DNA from: Thalassospira lucentensis
GTDB taxonomy: Bacteria > Pseudomonadota > Alphaproteobacteria > Rhodospirillales > Thalassospiraceae
Assembly (NCBI RefSeq): GCF_001613805.1
Contig: NZ_LPVY01000021.1
Location: forward strand, 1 to 64,000
DNA: 64,000 bases
Direction of reading: 5' to 3'
Below the pieces are notes generated by a model that searched no databases, had not been told where the DNA came from, and saw nothing but the letters and a program-made list of their open reading frames with translations. Below are positions 52,018 to 60,403 of this stretch, piece after piece. How positions within the stretch are numbered: the stretch's first letter is position 1; each line of letters begins with the position of its first letter. The position numbers and the translations under genes were made by a program.

Positions 52018-52176
52018 TTAGGCACCAGCCGGACGGCCACCCGGAAGGCGGTTACCGCCAAACAGGGAAGCAATTTTGCGGGCCAAAGTAACAACGGCTT
52101 TGCGGATCGCCTGAGCACGGAGTTTTTCGGCTTCGCGCTGCAGCGTGGTCAGATCGTAATCACCATAACGACGCAT
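52018..52176 (-). CDS. Small basic protein of 52 residues (RSP_7527-like)
   Basis: Read directly on the minus strand: begins MRRYGDYDLTTLQREAEKLR, then an amphipathic basic helix (AQAIRKAVVTLARKIASLFG) and a Gly/Pro/Arg tail. AAAGGATAAAGCC before the ATG is a good ribosome-binding site and a terminator follows. The layout (short helix, Arg/Lys-rich, 50 or so residues) resembles small stress proteins of the RSP_7527 kind in Rhodobacter; the family match is tentative. Role unknown. Confidence 0.72.
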   Translation of the reverse strand: MRRYGDYDLTTLQREAEKLRAQAIRKAVVTLARKIASLFGGNRLPGGRPAGA

Positions 52177-52700
52177 GGCTTTATCCTTTCCATAACAGGC
52201 GGAGCTATGTGCGCTCCGGTTTCGCGTTGATTTGTTCTGAAGCCGGTGTACGCCTGTTTATTCGATCCTACGAGACGAGTTTTTTCACCTCACCCATGCA
52301 TTTGGTGCATATCCAGACACAAGTCCGTCACAATCATTTCATGCGAAAGACGCATGATTGTCTCATGACAAATAAGCCATTCAACTTGAACGAAATTTTC
52401 CCGGCACTGTTTTACACAGATCAAACACAATCCGAACAGGCCGGATCAATTAGACCTCTATCCTTTGCATATAAAGGGATTGAGGTAGATCAAACAGGGC
52501 GATTCTGATGCTTCAGACGGGGTCTTAAATGGCAATTTGCCGACAAAACGGTTTTAAATTGCAGACTCGATTCCGGGAACTGCACACCGTTCAATTTTGC
52601 ATGGCTGATTAAGAAATCGGAGAACGGCAATAGTGGTGCGCATAATTGCCGCTCTGCGATCTTCGAATTATCGCACGAAAGTCAGCGAATATTCGCGGGT
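52177..52700. other. Gap upstream of the small basic protein gene
   Basis: AT-rich. Contains a hairpin TCATGCG-AAAGA-CGCATGA (52339-52357) and an FNR/FixK-type site TTGAGGTAGATCAA (52480-52493). A 99-codon open frame at 52209-52508 lacks a ribosome-binding site and any domain and is not counted as a gene. Confidence 0.55.
52480..52493. promoter_or_regulatory. FNR/FixK-like site
   Basis: TTGAGGTAGATCAA fits TTGA-N6-TCAA, the core shared by FNR, FixK and related regulators. It is about 300 bases from the small protein start and 200 from the gabD end, so its target is not clear and it may be chance. Confidence 0.3.
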
Positions 52701-54215
52701 TCAGCCCAGGGCATAATTCAGATATTTGGGTTCAAGATATTCTTCCAGCCCCCAATGACCGCCTTCGCGGCCCTGCCCGCTTTCCTTCACACCGCCAAAC
52801 GGCGCACCTTCGTGGGACGTGGTGCCATCGTTGATACCAACCACCCCGGTTTCAAGCCCATCGGCGATCCGCTGGATACGGCCGATATCACGACTGAAAA
52901 GGTAAGACGACAGACCGGCACGCACCCGGTTGGAAAGTTCGATCACCTCGGCCTCGGTTCTGAAACGATAGATCGGCGCAACCGGGGCAAACAGTTCCTC
53001 GTTAAAGCAGTCAGTATCAAGGGACACATCCGTCATCACCAGCGGTCGGATGAAATGGCCTTCTTCGGGGCGGTCAGCACCGTAATGCAGGGGCGCGCCA
53101 CGTTTTTTCGCGTCATCGATCAATCGTTCAACTTTTGCGACCGCCTGACGATTGATCAGCGGGCCAATATCCGTACCGGGAATGAAGCCGTTGCCGATGG
53201 TCTGCGCATGACTTGCGGCGATGAATTTTTCGACAAAGCTTTCATAAACCTCGTCCTGCACGAAAATGCGGTTGGCACAGACGCAGGTCTGACCGCTATT
53301 GCGGAACTTGGAAATCATGGCCCCGGCCACGGCGGCATCAATATCGGCATCATCCATCACGATGAAGGGCGCATTGCCGCCCAGTTCCAGCGACAGTTTC
53401 TTGACCGTCGGCGCACATTGCACCATCAACCGTTTGCCGACCTCGGTCGAGCCGGTGAAGGACAGCATCCGCACGCGCGGATCCCCTGTCAGGGCCTCGC
53501 CAATCGGCATGGGCTGGCCGGTAACGACGTTAAACACCCCCGCCGGGAAGCCGGCCATTTCGGCAAGTTTGGCGGCGGCAAGGGCGGAAATCGGGGTATC
53601 TTCGGCCGGTTTGACAACAATTGTGCACCCCGCCGCCAGCGCCGGGGCACATTTGCGCACGACCATGGTCAGCGGGAAGTTCCATGGCGTGATCGCCGCC
53701 ACCACACCCACGGGATGTTTCTGCACAACCACACGCCGGTCACGCTGGGTCGCGGGCATGGTTTGGCCATAGGCGCGCTTGGCTTCCTCGGCATACCATT
53801 CGGCATAGGCAATGGCGCCGACCACTTCGCGCAATGCCTGATCATAGGGTTTACCCTGTTCAAGCGTGATCAGGGCGGCCAGATCATCCTGATACTGTTC
53901 CAAAAGATCGCGCCAGCGTTTGAGGTAGCCGGAACGTTCCTTTGCCAGCATGCGCGACCATGCCGGAAACGCCGCATCCGCCGCATCAATCGCGCGCCGT
54001 GCCTCGGATGTCCGCATGAAGGGCACATCGCCGATCACCTTGCCGGTTGCCGGATCATACACATCAATGGCTTCGCGCGAATCAGCACGTGCCCATTCGC
54101 CATTGATAAATGCCTTATCAAGGTTCCAGTCGGCGATCAGCCTGCGGGCGCGCGATCTGCCATTGGAAATGGCGGTTTGGCTGGCATCGGGGGCGGCGTT
54201 GGACACAGCGGACAT
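52701..54215 (-). CDS. gabD: Succinate-semialdehyde dehydrogenase
   Basis: Oxidises succinate semialdehyde to succinate with NAD(P), completing GABA breakdown. 504 residues from the ATG at 54215; the frame starts nine codons earlier at 54242 without a ribosome-binding site. Catalytic Glu277 (LELGGNAPF) and Cys311 (NSGQTCVCANR), and the GSTEVGKRLM loop identify the aldehyde dehydrogenase fold; TPWNFPLTMVVRK and FGGVKESGQGREGG are close to GabD. About 20 N-terminal residues are extra. No GABA aminotransferase gene is adjacent. Confidence 0.92.
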   Translation of the reverse strand: MSAVSNAAPDASQTAISNGRSRARRLIADWNLDKAFINGEWARADSREAIDVYDPATGKVIGDVPFMRTSEARRAIDAADAAFPAWSRMLAKERSGYLKRWRDLLEQYQDDLAALITLEQGKPYDQALREVVGAIAYAEWYAEEAKRAYGQTMPATQRDRRVVVQKHPVGVVAAITPWNFPLTMVVRKCAPALAAGCTIVVKPAEDTPISALAAAKLAEMAGFPAGVFNVVTGQPMPIGEALTGDPRVRMLSFTGSTEVGKRLMVQCAPTVKKLSLELGGNAPFIVMDDADIDAAVAGAMISKFRNSGQTCVCANRIFVQDEVYESFVEKFIAASHAQTIGNGFIPGTDIGPLINRQAVAKVERLIDDAKKRGAPLHYGADRPEEGHFIRPLVMTDVSLDTDCFNEELFAPVAPIYRFRTEAEVIELSNRVRAGLSSYLFSRDIGRIQRIADGLETGVVGINDGTTSHEGAPFGGVKESGQGREGGHWGLEEYLEPKYLNYALG

Positions 54216-54431
54216 TTGGGGGCGTTTCCTTGTGCACGTCATTTACAATAATTTATTCGGTGATCACGCGGTTGTGATTCCGAATTTCGGGGCGCAATTG
54301 GGAGACTAAGCGCTCCGACAAGTCATAGGCAACAATGCTTGTGACCTTAATATAAGAAATAAAAGACCCGGGGTCGCTCGCAACACCCCGATCCGTCAGA
54401 GAGTTTCAGAGAGACAACCAACGAGAGAGCC

Positions 54432-54896
54432 ATGAAGCATATTGTGACCGCCGGTTTGATGACCGCATCCCTTGCCCTTGGTCTGGGGGTATTTGATACT
54501 GCACAGGCCGACGAGGCGATGGATAACGAAACCGTTCAAACCCGTCAGATGCTGATGGATGGCATCGGTGGAGCGATGGGGACACTTGGCTGCTACATGA
54601 AGGGCCAGTGCGAACTGCCTGATGGCGTGATCCGCAACCTTGCCAATGGCATTGCGTTTTCCGCCACTGCCGCCCCGGCCGCGTTCGAACCCAATACAGC
54701 CGACGCATCGGTAAAAACAACCGCCAAACCGGATGTCTGGACAAACTGGGACGATTTTTCGGGCCGTTTTCCGGAAATGAAAACCGCAGCGATGAACCTT
54801 GCGGCCGCAGCCGGTGACAAGGGCGCAATGGGTGCCGCCCTTGGCGAACTTGGCAAATCCTGCAAAGGCTGCCACGACGAATACCGTTCGAAGTAA
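54432..54896 (+). CDS. Cytochrome c' (exported)
   Basis: A 154-residue periplasmic c-type cytochrome. Signal peptide 1-26 (ending AQA). The heme-binding motif CKGCH is at residues 144-148 near the C-terminus, as in cytochrome c', which folds as a four-helix bundle and binds nitric oxide. Helices are seen in QTRQMLMDGIGGAMGTLG and WDDFSGRFPEMKTAAMNLAAAA. Two extra Cys (C54, C60) are unusual. AGAGAGCC before the ATG is a moderate ribosome-binding site. Confidence 0.93.
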   Translation: MKHIVTAGLMTASLALGLGVFDTAQADEAMDNETVQTRQMLMDGIGGAMGTLGCYMKGQCELPDGVIRNLANGIAFSATAAPAAFEPNTADASVKTTAKPDVWTNWDDFSGRFPEMKTAAMNLAAAAGDKGAMGAALGELGKSCKGCHDEYRSK

Positions 54897-54931
54897 CAGA
54901 TCGAAGATACCGGGCACGAGCAAGCTCGGAC

Positions 54932-55002
54932 ATCCCCGAAAGGCCCTGCCCCCCCCCTGCTACCCTCCCCCGGCAGCACGACAGAAAAAGCCTTTCGGGG
55001 AT
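54932..55002. terminator. Terminator between cytochrome c' and the ArsR-type regulator
   Basis: 13-bp perfect inverted repeat ATCCCCGAAAGGC/GCCTTTCGGGGAT across a 45-base C-rich loop, with TTTCTTT on the plus side. It can end both convergent genes. The loop contains a run of nine C. Confidence 0.7.
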
Positions 55003-55025
55003 TTCTTTAACCCGCGATGCCGAGC

Positions 55026-55949
55026 CTAAAAATAAAGGGTCATGGTAATATCCTGATCATGGTCGCCAAACCCGCGACCAAAGATATTTACCCCGCCCGG
55101 ATTTTTGGCGTTGTCATCAACCCCGATCCGGAACCGGATCGAGTGATGATCCATGATTTCCAGCGTATGGATCGTTTGATCAGAAATCTTCTGCCCGTCG
55201 ATCCAAGTACCCTTTTCATCGATCACCCAGGTCTTGAGCTGACCATATTGCGATCCTTCCAGCTTCCACCAACCGGGGGAATACAGGCCACGCCGATCAC
55301 CGAAATCGCCGGGTGAAGTCCATATGCCGACATTGACCCCATTGATCCAGATCGAAATATCCGATGGCCATTCGGCGTTGGTTTCCGGGGTTTCCGAACT
55401 AACCTCGGCAGTGATCTCGATCCGCTTTGGCAACCGTCCGGTGACCTTGGCATTGTTGGGGAATTTGTATTCGACGTGTCCGCGCGTGAACCATAGAAGG
55501 GCCGCCTGCATCCGTTGCGGCTCCAGAAACACATTGGGCACATCAAGCACACCAATAATCCGTTCAATCGAACACATCCCACAAGGTGGCCCCACATCAA
55601 ATTCGGTGAACAGGCCAATTGGCATACTCACGACAACCCGATCATCGTCCGAGCTGGTTTTATCCGCATCAAAGCGGATATAGATTTCACTGTAAGCTGC
55701 CGAACAGACTTTCTGATTGCCCTTCTTGGCCTTCATGGTCTGGGTTTCAACCAATCCGGCCTTTTCAAGCGTCTTGATATTGGTTGCAACAGTCGATTGC
55801 GGCAATCCCATCATGTCGGCGATTTCATTGACATTTTGCGGGCCGTGTTTGCGCAGAAGATACAGGATATCAATCCTGGTTTTCGATGCCAGCCCCTGAA
55901 CAATGTCGGCGTCTTTCACCGGATCGACTGTCAGTAATTTTGTCTGCAT
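55026..55949 (-). CDS. ArsR-type transcriptional regulator with C-terminal sensor region
   Basis: A 307-residue regulator. Winged helix-turn-helix at the N-terminus (VQGLASKTRIDILYLLRKHG, VNEIADMMGLPQSTVATNIKTLEKAGLVET) as in ArsR-family proteins, then a long region without a familiar fold (about 90-307) that is likely to bind a ligand; Cys residues in PPCGMCSIER could hold a metal. It lies at the downstream end of the arabinoside operon, co-directional with it, and is the likely regulator of that operon. Confidence 0.82.
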   Translation of the reverse strand: MQTKLLTVDPVKDADIVQGLASKTRIDILYLLRKHGPQNVNEIADMMGLPQSTVATNIKTLEKAGLVETQTMKAKKGNQKVCSAAYSEIYIRFDADKTSSDDDRVVVSMPIGLFTEFDVGPPCGMCSIERIIGVLDVPNVFLEPQRMQAALLWFTRGHVEYKFPNNAKVTGRLPKRIEITAEVSSETPETNAEWPSDISIWINGVNVGIWTSPGDFGDRRGLYSPGWWKLEGSQYGQLKTWVIDEKGTWIDGQKISDQTIHTLEIMDHHSIRFRIGVDDNAKNPGGVNIFGRGFGDHDQDITMTLYF

Positions 55950-56037
55950 GACTTTTTATTGTTCCCTTCAGCTTTTCCGATCCATCGGCCAATGCATATG
56001 CGGACTGTACATATAGCCAGGAATGGCGACGGCCAAC

Positions 56038-56865
56038 TTATCCCTTGATCCCCGATGACAACATGATCGCCTGCGTCACGCGGCGCTGGAAAACCAGATA
56101 TGCAGCAGCCACTGGCATCGCTGCCATCACGGCAACCGCCATATCACGCGCATACTGGACGCCAAACGAATCACCGACCTGCGTAATACCGACAGTAACC
56201 GTCATCATTTCTTCGGAAGTGGTAACAAGAAACGGCCACAGGAAGTTGTTCCAGGACATGATAAAGGTGATGATCGAAAGTGCTGCTGTAATCCCCCAAT
56301 TCAACGGCAGATAAAGCTTGAACAGAATCTGGAATTCGCTGCAACCATCAAGTTTGGCAGCCTCGCGCAGTTCACGGGGCACAGAGTCAAAAAACTGTTT
56401 ATAAACAATCACAACCACCGGAATGATCACCTGCGGCAGGATGATCCCGCCCCACGTATTGACCATGCCGAATTTATGCATCAGCACGAATTGCGATACC
56501 ACGAGTGCCTGTGATGGCACCATAAAGCTTGCCAGCACCACCAGAAAAAGCACGCGACGACCGGGAAAGACCAGTTGTGACAAGGCATAACCACACATCA
56601 TGCTGATCATGATGACGATGCCCGTAATCAGAACCGACGTCCCGATGGAATTGATGTACCAGCGCACAAGATTGGTATCGAATAACGCAAAGGCATAGGA
56701 AGAAATATCGAATGTCTGCGGCCAGAACGAAAGACTGCCAACGACTTCCGGTTCCGGCTTCAGCGATGTGACAATCGCCCAGTAAAGCGGGAATGCCCAT
56801 GCACAGGCTGCGATCAGGGTAAAGATCAGAAGCAGGATGTTGCTTGGCGAAATGCGTCCCATCAT
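56038..56865 (-). CDS. Sugar ABC transporter permease (MalG-like), arabinoside operon
   Basis: 275-residue membrane subunit with six spans; EAA loop REAAKLDGCSEFQILFKLYLP. The start overlaps the stop of the upstream permease (TAATG). Works with the next permease, binding protein and ATPase of the same operon. Confidence 0.9.
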   Translation of the reverse strand: MMGRISPSNILLLIFTLIAACAWAFPLYWAIVTSLKPEPEVVGSLSFWPQTFDISSYAFALFDTNLVRWYINSIGTSVLITGIVIMISMMCGYALSQLVFPGRRVLFLVVLASFMVPSQALVVSQFVLMHKFGMVNTWGGIILPQVIIPVVVIVYKQFFDSVPRELREAAKLDGCSEFQILFKLYLPLNWGITAALSIITFIMSWNNFLWPFLVTTSEEMMTVTVGITQVGDSFGVQYARDMAVAVMAAMPVAAAYLVFQRRVTQAIMLSSGIKG

Positions 56866-57740
56866 TATTTCCCCCGCGCTTTAAGCAACTGATATTGCAG
56901 AACCGACACCGCCACGATGATGACAAACAACGCCACCGCAACCGCCGAGGCGTAACCGCCCTGATTGCGCCCGAACGCCTCGCGATAGACAAGTTGCAAC
57001 AACACATAGGTCGAATTGAACGGCCCGCCTTGTGTCATCAGGTAAATCTGATCGAAAATCTTGAGCTGCAGGATCAGTTGCAGGGTCAGAACCAGCGCGG
57101 TCACCGGCCATAGCAAAGGCCACGTGATACGACGGAACTGCTGCAAACGGCTCGCGCCATCAAGCGATGCGGCTTCGTAGTAATCGTCGGGAATATTGCG
57201 CAGGGCTGAAATGAACAGCAACACATTGAACCCGTTGGTCCACCATATGGTCACGAGTGCCACCATCGGCATTGCCCATACCGGATCACGGAATACACTG
57301 ATACGGCGGCCGACGACGGCTTCGATCAGGGGCTGGACGACCCCGAACTGCTGATCAAGAATCCACTGCCAGATTTGTGTCACGACCGTCACCGGCAGGA
57401 TATAGGGCATGAAAAACAGCACCAGAATGCCTGCCTGTATCCAGCCTTTCAGCCGGACGACCATCATCGCAATGCCAAGCCCGATCAGAGTATTCGGCAC
57501 CACCGTCAGCAACACGAAATAAAGCGTGTTATAAACCGAGGTGTAGAACAACTTGTGTTCGAACATCCGGATATAATTATCGAACCCGATCCATTCACCT
57601 TCACCGATCAAGGGCGCGTCGGTAAAGCTCATCGCGAACATTTTGTAAACCGGATAGGCAAAGACCACGAGATAGCAGATCACAAATGGCGCAATCAGCA
57701 GCAAGGCCGTTACTGTTCTGTTTCGGGATTTCAATCGCAT
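56865..57740 (-). CDS. Sugar ABC transporter permease (MalF-like), arabinoside operon
   Basis: 291 residues, six spans, EAA loop YEAASLDGASRLQQFRRITWP. The ATG at 57740 (MRLKSRNRTV) gives the normal cytoplasmic tail; the frame is open upstream to a TTG inside the hairpin region. Preceded by the binding-protein gene across a hairpin. Confidence 0.9.
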   Translation of the reverse strand: MRLKSRNRTVTALLLIAPFVICYLVVFAYPVYKMFAMSFTDAPLIGEGEWIGFDNYIRMFEHKLFYTSVYNTLYFVLLTVVPNTLIGLGIAMMVVRLKGWIQAGILVLFFMPYILPVTVVTQIWQWILDQQFGVVQPLIEAVVGRRISVFRDPVWAMPMVALVTIWWTNGFNVLLFISALRNIPDDYYEAASLDGASRLQQFRRITWPLLWPVTALVLTLQLILQLKIFDQIYLMTQGGPFNSTYVLLQLVYREAFGRNQGGYASAVAVALFVIIVAVSVLQYQLLKARGK

Positions 57741-57790
57741 TGATGCCGCCCCATAGCCATGAAAGTCACGCAAGGGATCACCGGCAGCGA

Positions 57791-57818
57791 TGGCTGGCAA
57801 AGGGAGGAATGCCAGCCA
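57791..57818 (-). terminator. Hairpin after the arabinoside-binding-protein gene
   Basis: 9-bp perfect stem TGGCTGGCA/TGCCAGCCA with a 10-base loop, 16 bases beyond the binding-protein stop. No T-run. Confidence 0.6.
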
Positions 57819-57834
57819 CCACCGTCACCGATGA

Positions 57835-59106
57835 TCAGTTAAGTTCCAGGCCCTGGAGTTCGTCACGCACCATGTCCAGCGCATCTTCGGGGTCGAGCTG
57901 CCCGTTGAGTGCAGGAACAATGAAATTCTGCGTGGCTTCGTAAATCGGCCCGGCGACACCGGCAATCGAGATTTCAGGATCGAAAACAGCGGTTTCAGCA
58001 AGTGCGGAATAGGTCGCATTTGGTTCCATTTTCTTGAACTCGTCGCTTTCGGCAACCGCCTTGAAAGCCGGTATATGCCCGGCATCAGCCCATGAAAGGC
58101 TGTGTTCGTTCATCCAAGCGATGATCTGCAGGACCGTTTTGACCTTCTCAGCAGAAATCGGATTGGCTTCGCTGTGCGGGATGGCAAAGGCATGAGAATC
58201 TGCCCATGTCGCTTTTTGATCCATCAGAACGGGGATCTGAATGGCACCCCATTCGAAACCAAGATCGCCGTTCTTGGCCAGATCCTTCATTGTCGGGACT
58301 TCCCATACACCATTGATATGCATGGCGGCACGACCCGATGTGAACAGCGCGATGGATGCCTCGTAGGAAATCAGCTCTGGCGAATAACCCGATGCCACCC
58401 AATTGGTCATCGCATTCAGCGCCTTTAGCCCCGCATCACCGGGGAGGATTTCGCCATCTTCGATAAATGGGGCACCTTGCTGGGCAAGCAGCGTATAGAA
58501 TACACGCCACATTGATCCGCCTTCATCCGTATGCAGAGACAGCGGAACCTCGACCCCGGATTCTTCAAGTTTGGCAAGGGCTGCGTTGAAGTTTTCAAGC
58601 CCGTCCAGCCCTTTTGGTTTGCCGTCTTCACCAAGCAGGCCGGCCTTATCAAGCGCGTCCTTATTGTAATAAAGAACGATGGAATGGATATCGAACGGCA
58701 GGCCATAAAGCTGATCACCAACCTTGGCTGCGTTGAAGCTTGACGGGAAATAATCATCAGGCGACAGCCCGGCGTCGGTCAGCTCATCATCACTGATCGG
58801 ACGCAACTGCCCCTGCGGCACGGCCAGTGGGAAACGCGACAGGTGATAGGTCATGATATCGGGTTGCTGACCCACCGCGGTTGCGGTTTGAACCTTGGTA
58901 TAGAACGGAACGCCCCATTCCAGTGTGGTTGAACTGATATTGATATCCGGATGGGTTTCGTTGAATTCCTTGATCAGTGCCTTCATACGCACGCCATCGC
59001 CGCCTTCAAGGAAATCCCACCAGGTAATCTGGGTCTGGGCGTTGGCGACGGCAGAACCGCTTATCAGGATAACGGCCGAAAGACCGGCCTTGATGAAATG
59101 TTTCAC
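57835..59106 (-). CDS. Sugar ABC transporter substrate-binding protein, arabinoside operon
   Basis: 423-residue periplasmic binding protein of solute family 1; signal peptide about 1-23 (ending ANA). The mature start QTQITWWDFLEGGDGVRMKAL is typical. The start codon is GTG at 59106, preceded by GAGGAGGAAAC, a strong ribosome-binding site. In an operon with an arabinofuranosidase, so its ligand is probably an arabino-oligosaccharide or an arabinoside. Confidence 0.92.
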   Translation of the reverse strand: MKHFIKAGLSAVILISGSAVANAQTQITWWDFLEGGDGVRMKALIKEFNETHPDINISSTTLEWGVPFYTKVQTATAVGQQPDIMTYHLSRFPLAVPQGQLRPISDDELTDAGLSPDDYFPSSFNAAKVGDQLYGLPFDIHSIVLYYNKDALDKAGLLGEDGKPKGLDGLENFNAALAKLEESGVEVPLSLHTDEGGSMWRVFYTLLAQQGAPFIEDGEILPGDAGLKALNAMTNWVASGYSPELISYEASIALFTSGRAAMHINGVWEVPTMKDLAKNGDLGFEWGAIQIPVLMDQKATWADSHAFAIPHSEANPISAEKVKTVLQIIAWMNEHSLSWADAGHIPAFKAVAESDEFKKMEPNATYSALAETAVFDPEISIAGVAGPIYEATQNFIVPALNGQLDPEDALDMVRDELQGLELN

Positions 59107-59218
59107 GACGTTTCCTCCTCGTTCGCCGGGTGATGAGACCCGACCTGAAATGCCCTGACAGGTTTCTTGTTATGATTGCATCCCGTTTCGGGCGATTGTA
59201 GTCCGGTGGGCGGCGGCG

Positions 59219-60331
59219 TTATCGCAGGCGCGCACCATCGGCATCGAACAGAAACAGGTGACGTGTCGGCAAGCGCGCCGATATGTGATCCTGTGCGATA
59301 TGATTGCGATCCGACCGGCGTTCGATTGTTACGCGCACGCCACTTTCAGTCAGGCTGTGGACGTAGCTGACCCCGCCGAGTTCTTCGGTAAATTCGGTTT
59401 TAAGCGTTAGTTCCGCGGCGCGCCCATCCGCGTCTGTCACGTTACCGGTTTCGATATTTTCCGGACGGATGCCCAGCGTGACGGCAGTACCGACTTTTGG
59501 CACTGGTCCGGAAAGGGTCAGCGAAACGATACTGTTTGGGGCTTCATCCAATCGGATATCAACAGCGTCCGATGTGCCACTCTTTGATTTGGCGACAGTG
59601 CCGGTCAGGAAGTTCATTTTCGGCGAACCAATGAAACCGGCGACGAACTGGTTATCGGGATTATCGTAAAGATCAAGAGGCGATCCGATCTGCTGCACGA
59701 CGCCCGATTTCAGCACCACGATCTTGTCGGCGAGCGTCATGGCTTCGACCTGATCGTGGGTGACATAAATCATCGTCGCCCCGATCTGATTGTGTAGACG
59801 GGCGATTTCCATGCGCATCTGAACGCGCAATTCGGCATCAAGGTTGGACAAAGGTTCGTCAAACAAAAAGACCTTTGGCTGACGCACAATGGCACGTCCG
59901 ATGGCAACGCGCTGGCGCTGTCCGCCGGAAAGCTGCGATGGTTTGCGGTCCAGATGCTGATCAAGTTGCAGAATGCGTGCTGCTTCTTCGACCTTTGCCC
60001 GGATTTCATCCTTTGGACGACGGGCAATTTGCAGGCTGAAGGCCATATTGTCGTAAACCGTCAGATGCGGATAGAGCGCATAAGACTGAAATACCATCGA
60101 TACGCCGCGCCTGGCGGCTTCCTGATGGGTGACATCCTGCCCTTCGATATTGATGACGCCGCCTGTCGTTTCTTCCAATCCGGCAATCATTCGCAACAGC
60201 GTGGATTTCCCACAGCCCGACGGACCGACAAAGACGACGAACTCGCCCTGTTCGATCGAGATATTCACATCATGGATAACTTCGACCGGCCCGAAGGCCT
60301 TTTTGATATTGCTCAGCGTCACACCGGACAT
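59219..60331 (-). CDS. Sugar ABC transporter ATP-binding protein (MalK/UgpC type), arabinoside operon
   Basis: 370-residue ATPase: Walker [10 protein letters not shown], signature [19 protein letters not shown], Walker [13 protein letters not shown], His in MIYVTHDQ, C-terminal TOBE/OB domain. GGGAGG before the ATG. Very like the ATPase at 38671 in its first half; each importer operon has its own copy. Confidence 0.94.
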   Translation of the reverse strand: MSGVTLSNIKKAFGPVEVIHDVNISIEQGEFVVFVGPSGCGKSTLLRMIAGLEETTGGVINIEGQDVTHQEAARRGVSMVFQSYALYPHLTVYDNMAFSLQIARRPKDEIRAKVEEAARILQLDQHLDRKPSQLSGGQRQRVAIGRAIVRQPKVFLFDEPLSNLDAELRVQMRMEIARLHNQIGATMIYVTHDQVEAMTLADKIVVLKSGVVQQIGSPLDLYDNPDNQFVAGFIGSPKMNFLTGTVAKSKSGTSDAVDIRLDEAPNSIVSLTLSGPVPKVGTAVTLGIRPENIETGNVTDADGRAAELTLKTEFTEELGGVSYVHSLTESGVRVTIERRSDRNHIAQDHISARLPTRHLFLFDADGARLR

Positions 60332-60368
60332 TTCCGTAATCCTCCCAAGTCTGAACCCGACATGATGG

Positions 60369-60397
60369 CGGGCTGACCGGCACTTCCGGCCAGCCCG
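60369..60397 (-). other. Hairpin between abfA and the ATPase gene
   Basis: 12-base arms CGGGCTGACCGG and CCGGCCAGCCCG pair with one mismatch around a 5-base loop. No T-run; possible mRNA stabiliser after abfA. Confidence 0.45.
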
Positions 60398-60403
60398 TAA
60401 CCA

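Noticed and set aside
52209-52508. 99-codon open frame in the gap before gabD
   Set aside because: No domain, no ribosome-binding site; overlaps the regulatory region of the small gene.
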